Shown one piece after another: positions 58,380 through 64,000 of a stretch of DNA of 64,000 bases. The DNA is taken from assembly GCA_028023455.1 (NCBI GenBank), contig JAQFVV010006231.1, forward strand, positions 1,567,478 to 1,631,477. The letters run 5' to 3'. The notes beneath the pieces are model-generated. The model was not told the DNA's origin. It saw only the letters and a list, made by a program, of their open reading frames with translations, and did not search any database. Origin of the DNA: Epiperipatus broadwayi (Eukaryota; Onychophora; Udeonychophora; Euonychophora; Peripatidae). Both the position numbers and the translations under genes were made by a program. How positions within the stretch are numbered: position 1 is the stretch's first letter; every line of letters starts with the position of its first letter.

Positions 58380-59540
58380 AGAACTTTGTGTAGTATAAAT
58401 TTTGTATCTTTGTATTATAATTAACTATATCATATTTAAATATATGTTGCAAACAGACCCGTGACATTTCTATAAGTTTATATTAATATGTTCAAACATT
58501 TAAGACTTATATTTATTTATTTAATAGGTAAAACAATAAATAATTCAATTTATAATCTTAATTCATTAAGCAAATATTTTAACTGCATAAGTAATTAAGG
58601 ACTTATTACTCCAGTCATTAATGATTTTACAATTTATAAAAAATCAAATTAATTAAAATTATTTTATATATTAGGGCACTTGACATAAACTCAGTTTTTA
58701 TTAGCAAACAGCAAGCCTTTCTTGATATAGAAGCACCATTTAATCAAGTGTAAAGATAAATGATAAAACTGCTTTTAAGCTAAGTACTGCAAGGCAAAGA
58801 CCTCTCCAATAATCTCTAATAGAAGAACAATGAAAAAGGAAGCAATATTCACCAGGCTTACCAATCACTAGGGGGATTGGGGCTTAAATTGACCATCTAA
58901 CAAAAAAACAACAACTTAAGTCTCTTTACTTGGCCATGTTTATATGTATAACAGATAGATATGCTATCATGCAAGATTATATTAATAGTTGCTTGGTATT
59001 CTAAAAATACAATGGTTGTCAAAAAATAATTACTTATTAATTTTGTTCTTAATTCTGTATACTGTACTTGAAACAAGTATTCAGTTTTGCTATGATCATT
59101 TAAATATAGAAACCATATATTATTCAAGATATGAAAGAAAAAATAATTGTGTTACTGAATTAACTTATAAGCTTTTTTGAAAATTTTAAACTGCTTTTAA
59201 TTAAAACATGGAATTGGAATAAATTTGCTAATTATAAAATATCTGAATATTTTGCTTTAATAAGCTTCTCATCTTTTTGTAACAAATGATAAAAAATAAA
59301 TATATCATTAACTATTTTTATTTTTAAATGGGTTTGCAAAAATTTGATGTATGCTTTTACTCTTCTTTACATTTTAGTACAGACTGCTTCTGCTGTTTAA
59401 TTGGACTTTCCTATTCAGATTTCTACTAACATTGGTGATTTTAGAATCTTTTTATTATTTGCATTCTGCTGATATTATATACATATATGTTTATTTAATA
59501 TTTAAATAGATGTATATTATCTGTACTAAACAATGTAATT
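58380..59540. other. AT-rich spacer
   Basis: No gene is supported. Overlapping opposite-strand frames at 58897-59180 have no motifs. Confidence 0.4.
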
Positions 59541-59544
59541 AGAA

Positions 59545-60345
59545 GGACTTGAACTCAGTTTTTCAAGCTCCCTGCAGCTACCCACTCTATCTTATACAAC
59601 CAATACACATGACCACACACAGGTGAAAAAGATAAATGATCTCCAATACATGTATTTCATCCTGAAACAGCACTCTTCAGTAGGTTAAGATCACCATCTC
59701 CCATATATATATACAATCAGTACTATAGCAAATCTTCAAGCTTTAATGAACAAGCTTCAATCTTCTCCACTCTCCAGTTTTTCAACCAGCCATATCATTG
59801 AAAATCTAAGGATGCAAAGCTCTTGTTGATACCAATATTATTGCCATCCTATTTGACTTTAAGTCACTCTGACCCCTCACATATAGGATTTTAATATGTC
59901 CATTTAAATATACAGAAGCAGAATGGATAGAATACATGTTGACTCCATATTATACAACCAATACTAATGACAACATACATGTGAAAAAGATAAATGATCT
60001 CCAATATACATATTTCATGCTAAACCAGCACTCACCATTTGGTCCAGATCATCATCTCCTACACATATATGCAATTAGTGATCAGTTTATATCAAGATAG
60101 CAAGTTTTCAAATTTAAATGGATAAGCTTCAGTCTTTTCCACCTCCAACTTTTCAGCTTTTCCATTAAAGTTTGAAGATTTGCTATCTTAATATAAACTG
60201 AGCACTGATTGTATATATGTGTAAGAGATGGTGATCTGGACCAACTTATGAGTGCTGGTTCAGCATAAAATACATATATTGGAGATCATTTATGATTTTC
60301 ACATGTATGAGATCATGTGTATTGATTGTATGTATCTGTCTTTGC
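59545..60345. mobile_element. Hammerhead repeat R2 cluster: two direct copies and one inverted
   Basis: Two minus-strand copies lie in tandem (CTCCAATA at 59641 and 59999, period 358 bp). The second meets a plus-strand copy near 60165. Cores: minus-strand CTGAAGA (59680-59674) with GAAA kept but stem II damaged; minus-strand ATGGTGA (60038-60032) with GAAA kept; plus-strand CTTATGA (60245-60251) with AAAA. All are predicted inactive. The tail of the first copy still has GAACTCAGTTTTTCAAGC, the complement of the R2 B-box region. Duplicated flanks were not found, so the boundaries are approximate. Confidence 0.68.
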
Positions 60346-60409
60346 CTTGAATATGTATTTTACTTTTTACGTTTCAGCATTATTATTATTACATTTCAGT
60401 AAAATAAAA

Positions 60410-60545
60410 GAATATTTGAATGGTTTTATTCTTCAGAAGTTCATAAGAAGTTTGAATGCCAGAAGTAACATAACTAGCCATAATCCATAGACCTTGAGTA
60501 CAGAATCTGTCACTCTACCACTATACCATACAGAGTACAATAGAA
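60410..60545 (-). mobile_element. tRNA-related SINE, copy 2
   Basis: Minus strand: GTATGGTATAGTGGTAGAG is an A-box-like tRNA start. It is followed by TGACAGATTCTGTACTCAAGG, then a tail with TTACTTCTGGCATTCAAAC and AATAAAACCATTCA. Same order as the copy at 47.3 kb, and this copy preserves the 5' tRNA-like part better. Confidence 0.6.
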
Positions 60546-60823
60546 GAGGATAATTCTTTTTAAGATTGCTTGCCTCTTTCCTTTTCACCATTTTTATTGC
60601 AGTATATATATAATATTTTAAATGCCCACATCTATACTATTTCAGCCACCCTCTCCCTTTAAATAAAGAAAAGATTGAATTTTGAAGCTCATTCAAAAGG
60701 GATTCAAAATTGAAGCTTTTTTTTTATTTACAGAGGGAATATGGCTGTGGAATGTTTAAAATATTTTATGGAGATTTTAGCTAGTGTTATGCATTGTTTC
60801 CCTTTAATATATATATATGTTTA

Positions 60824-60893
60824 TGTAAATAAACTCTAAGTTTGTTTATGAAAAAAACATTTTCAAATAAACAAACTTTGAATTTATTTATAA
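60824..60893. repeat. Hairpin, about 27-bp arms
   Basis: AAATAAACTCTAAGTTTGTTTA and its near-complement (AAATAAACAAACTTTGAATTTATTT) face each other around an A/T-rich loop. Non-coding. Confidence 0.6.
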
Positions 60894-60899
60894 ATTAAC

Positions 60900-62185
60900 T
60901 ACTAGGAAGTTTTATGGTATTATATATTTATTTGTGATATCACATTACATATAAACATTCCCAAACAATACCAAGAATCTTAATCTGTGACAATATATAT
61001 AAATAATAGATTATATAAATAAATAAACAAAATGGATATTATAAATTTACATTATAACCACCATGGAATAATGAAAGAGTGATCAGGGGTCTTGCACATA
61101 TAAGTTTCAATAGTAAGTCACTTTTATATAAGATGCACAATTATCATAGTAATTTTTCACAACCAACAATGACAGTAATTTATATAAACATAATAGATAG
61201 TTTCTTCTTTTACATCATTTAATATAAGTATTATAGATAGATCTGGTCCCAGGCAGTGAGACAACTGCCTCAGATGCCAGCTTGAAATAGACATTAATAT
61301 GAAATATGATATGTAAAATATATATATTAATAAATATTTTTATTTAATAATTGTTTTATTATTATTATTATATTCAATGTTTTGTTAAGAAGATTGATCA
61401 TTAAATTGTTTTGTTTTTTTTTATAATAATTTTAAAAGGCACCATTTTTAAAAGTCTTGTTTAAGGAACTAAAATTGATTAATCAGGCCCTGATTATAGT
61501 CAACATATTATTCCATTTATTACCTTTTTTTAAAAAAATGTTTGTTATATGTATGCACTGGCTTAAGAAAATTTTGAGAAATTTTTGTAATATTATTTTG
61601 ATTCTTTGTTTATGTTTTCTTAATTTTACTTCTTTCTTTTTCATTAAAACCAATAACAGTAATTATTATGAATTTCTCAGATATAGAGTTTATAGATAAC
61701 ATTATAATGTAAATTAAGATTTTATTAATATTTAGCTTTCATTTTATTTTGATTACTTATATTGAATTAGCTGCAGAAATGAGTCTGCTATTAACTGAAA
61801 GGAGACTCTTTGATTCTTCTTTGAGGCCTTAAAGAAATCGAGCAGAGCAAATTACTAATGTCTATTTCATATGTTCTTGCCATTGTGTTGTTATTACTAT
61901 ATGGTTATTCATATGGCAAATGAACGTGGATGAGTTGATCATCAATAGAATCAGCCAATATGGTGAATTTATTGGCTTTTTATCTTGGAGTTTAAGATCG
62001 AGAATTACCGTAGTCTTTCTTCTTAATTCTCTAATAATTTTTAATTGAAATGTCAGCTGAATTTTTTTTTCTTGAAGGTATGATGAATATGTTTCAATGG
62101 TCTTACATTTATATATAAATAAAATAAAATGTCCATTTTGGAATATTATAATTAAAATAATAATGAATATAATGATGAAAATATA
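60900..62185. other. AT-rich spacer
   Basis: No gene is recognised. The frame 61457-61699 is hydrophobic and low-complexity, without motif. Confidence 0.4.
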
Positions 62186-62189
62186 TTGT

Positions 62190-62720
62190 CTTTATGTTAA
62201 TTTAAAAAGAAATATAATAAGTTAAAGGAGCTGAAAGTTAATGATAAATATATATATATTTCAAATGTTCAAGCTAAATTTTTTAAATATATATATAAAG
62301 ATTTATTTAATGCTTTATTTTATGTACCACATAATTTTAATAGATTAATAAATAATTCTAAAAATATCATACCTTTCAAACAAAACAATAATATTATTTT
62401 TCAAATTATGTATAAGTGCACAGTTTCATATATATATATATGTGAATCGAGATATAGTCTTGAGAAAAGACTAAAAGAGCATCAATTTTTATATAAATAT
62501 ATAAAAAGTAAGTGTAACAATTATTTAATAACAACTTCTGTTTTCTTTGATCATAAAAAAAAACATGAAGTTTACCTTTAAGTTTGACAAAAAAAAACTA
62601 AAACATAAAGTTTACCTTTAAATTCAACCTTAAAAATGCTAAGATTCTTCTTGCAGAGAGAAACCATATTACAGAGACTGTTTTAATAAATAGAAATAGA
62701 ATGTCCATAATTAATTGATA
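62190..62720 (+). pseudogene. Penelope-like element relic, GIY-YIG endonuclease
   Basis: The frame is free of stops for about 114 codons (62240-62581) but has no early Met. It reads KFFKYIYKDLFNALFYVPHNFNRLINNSKNIIPF (RT-to-nuclease connector), then IMYKCTVSYIYICESRYSLEKRLKEHQ, which is the GIY-YIG pattern with YIG as YIC and with the conserved E-S, R and EH. SVFFDHKKKHEV follows as the second half. A duplication of about 35 bp with a stop (62563-62628) interrupts it. KFNLKNAKILLAERNHITETVLINRN (62620-62700) then completes the domain. It is the least broken PLE nuclease in the window but still inactive. Confidence 0.78.
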
Positions 62721-62879
62721 ATCTGCTAACGTTAAAATTTGGGAATCTTGGGATATGATTTGAAAACATTTATTTCTACAATATTTGAATTTAAATGACA
62801 GATGAAGAAAGTTAAATGATTAACTGAAAACACTTCTGTGATTTGTTTTAGTTTTTATAAAAATATATTCACTTTTATA

Positions 62880-62945
62880 TTTATTTTTATTTTATATATA
62901 TATAGTTAGATAGGTATTGATAGATATGTAGATAGATAGATATAA
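62880..62945. repeat. (AT)n and GATA-type microsatellite
   Basis: TATATATATATA followed by imperfect TAGATA/GATA units to about 62943. Simple sequence only. Confidence 0.7.
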
Positions 62946-62999
62946 TCATAGTAAACAAAACTGAATTACAGTTCTTATTCCAGGAGACTGGAAAGTCAC

Positions 63000-64000
63000 C
63001 AACCAAAGCAGTGGGTGGTAATTGAAGATGGAAGATACTAACAATCTCCTAATTGCAGAACCAGGTTACCTTTCAATGACAATTTTTTATTTATGTAACT
63101 GTAACTGCAAATTACTTTCAAGTTAAGGAAGATTGCATGAATTTGAAAGAAGAACTGTCTAAAACTGAATGGGGCATTGTTGAACTTTGTGAAGTTGATT
63201 AAAAAAGTGTACAAGTACAAGGCACTAACATTGGAAGTACAAGTGGAGTGAATTTCATTATAAATAAAAATTGGAAGAGCAGTGGTAAAGTTAGTTATTC
63301 AAATTAAAGGAAGATACCAAATACATATAATTTATGTTTGTGCCTCAACGTCTCATTATAATGAGATAATAGAGGATTTTTATATGAATGTTTAAGATAC
63401 TTTTGATCAGACCAAACAACATTTTAAATTATTATGGGAGACTTTAGTGATAGAATTAGTAAACTATTGAAAGATGAAAGTGCTGTGAGTAAATTAAGTT
63501 ATAGGGATAGAAATGAAAGTAGACACAGATTTGACAGTTCTGTATTACAAATTTTTTGGTAGGGAAAAATGCTAAAGGGAAATGGATGTAAAGATATCCA
63601 AATGAAGGTACAGCAAAACTAGAATATATTTTGACTAATAACAAATATATATTGCAAAATTATAAGGTCTTTAAATAGATTCAACACAGGAAATGTTATT
63701 GATTAGTGAAATATAAGATACATGTTAACGCAAAAACTAGAGAAATGAAAGCTATTAAAAAAGACAATATTAACAAATGATATTCTTAATCTTCAAAAAC
63801 ATTCCAATGAATTTAATTTAGAATTTGAAAATCTAATATACTTTGTAGATGGTTCCAGCTTTATTAAATTGATAAGAAGATAACTGATATTCTATTAAGA
63901 ACAGCAAGAATAGTAGCTGGTACAAAAAAAGTAGCAAATCAAATTACAGAAAATTTCCTACTAAGACAAAATAATGCATAAAAAAAAAATAGGAATGTGA
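63000..64000 (+). pseudogene. RTE-like LINE endonuclease relic, running off the window
   Basis: Plus-strand frames show VNFIINKNWKSSGK (63250-63290), IIYVCASTSHYNEIIEDFYMNV (63329-63392), IMGDFSDRI (63434-63460, GDFN with N changed to S), DRNESRHRFD (63507-63535), KLEYILTNNKY (63618-63650, where IDYIL is expected), VNAKTREMKAIKKDNIN (63728-63775), and ITDILL..ARIVAGTKKVANQ (63872-63940), leading toward the RT. Order and spacing match APE-type endonuclease of RTE elements. Frameshifts and stops are frequent. The RT would lie beyond 64000. Confidence 0.75.

Overview
This window looks like non-coding, repeat-laden DNA from the nuclear genome of an animal. By eye it is about three-quarters A+T. 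It has dense (AT)n and poly-A/T tracts, no operon-like packing, no long intact reading frame and no tRNA or rRNA gene. The mix of Penelope-like elements (PLEs), RTE-type LINEs, deleted mariners, tRNA-related SINEs and hammerhead-bearing repeats suits a lophotrochozoan. The dispersed repeat sequence makes me think of a cephalopod mollusc (octopus-like), but that is recollection and not something the sequence proves. No host protein-coding gene is called with confidence. The best candidates for unique host sequence are the CpG-richer stretch at about 16.4-18.3 kb and a TATA-containing patch at about 48.5 kb.

Layout. 0-3 kb: two PLE GIY-YIG endonuclease relics in opposite orientations and a LINE 3' tail. 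4-9 kb: hammerhead repeat family R2, as one copy (4.0-4.4 kb) and an inverted pair (8.27-8.99 kb). 11.3-15.1 kb: a second hammerhead subfamily (R2b), a hairpin of two R2b tails, a PLE remnant with inverted ends of about 240 bp, and a weak PLE reverse-transcriptase relic. 16.4-18.4 kb: CpG-richer, mostly unique DNA. 25.7-34 kb: two mariner relics that share one internal deletion, flanking a decayed LINE of about 3.2 kb, plus another PLE relic. 35.6-38.8 kb: a foldback element, then a four-copy array (two direct, two inverted) of the 417-bp hammerhead repeat R1. 42.6-43.2 kb: an inverted pair of PLE-terminus-like sequence. 44-51 kb: polypyrimidine tract, perfect 46-bp-arm palindrome, SINEs, LINE tail and a nested minisatellite. 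59.5-64 kb: R2 cluster, SINE, PLE relic and LINE endonuclease relic running off the window.

Main result. Several repeat families here carry the conserved core of a type I hammerhead ribozyme: CUGANGA, stem II, GAAA, a very short stem III, the cleavage site, and a stem I with an internal loop. R1 (417-bp period) and R2 (358-bp period in its tandem pair) resemble metazoan retrozymes, which are non-autonomous circular-RNA retroelements. They sit among at least five PLE relics, and PLEs are the proposed mobilising machinery of such elements. Three insertions are inverted (snap-back) pairs or arrays bounded by 12-14 bp direct repeats that look like target-site duplications. A fourth is a single copy with a 17-nt inverted stub and a 13-bp duplication. 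This points to a shared integration mode. All translations, alignments and foldings were done by eye.
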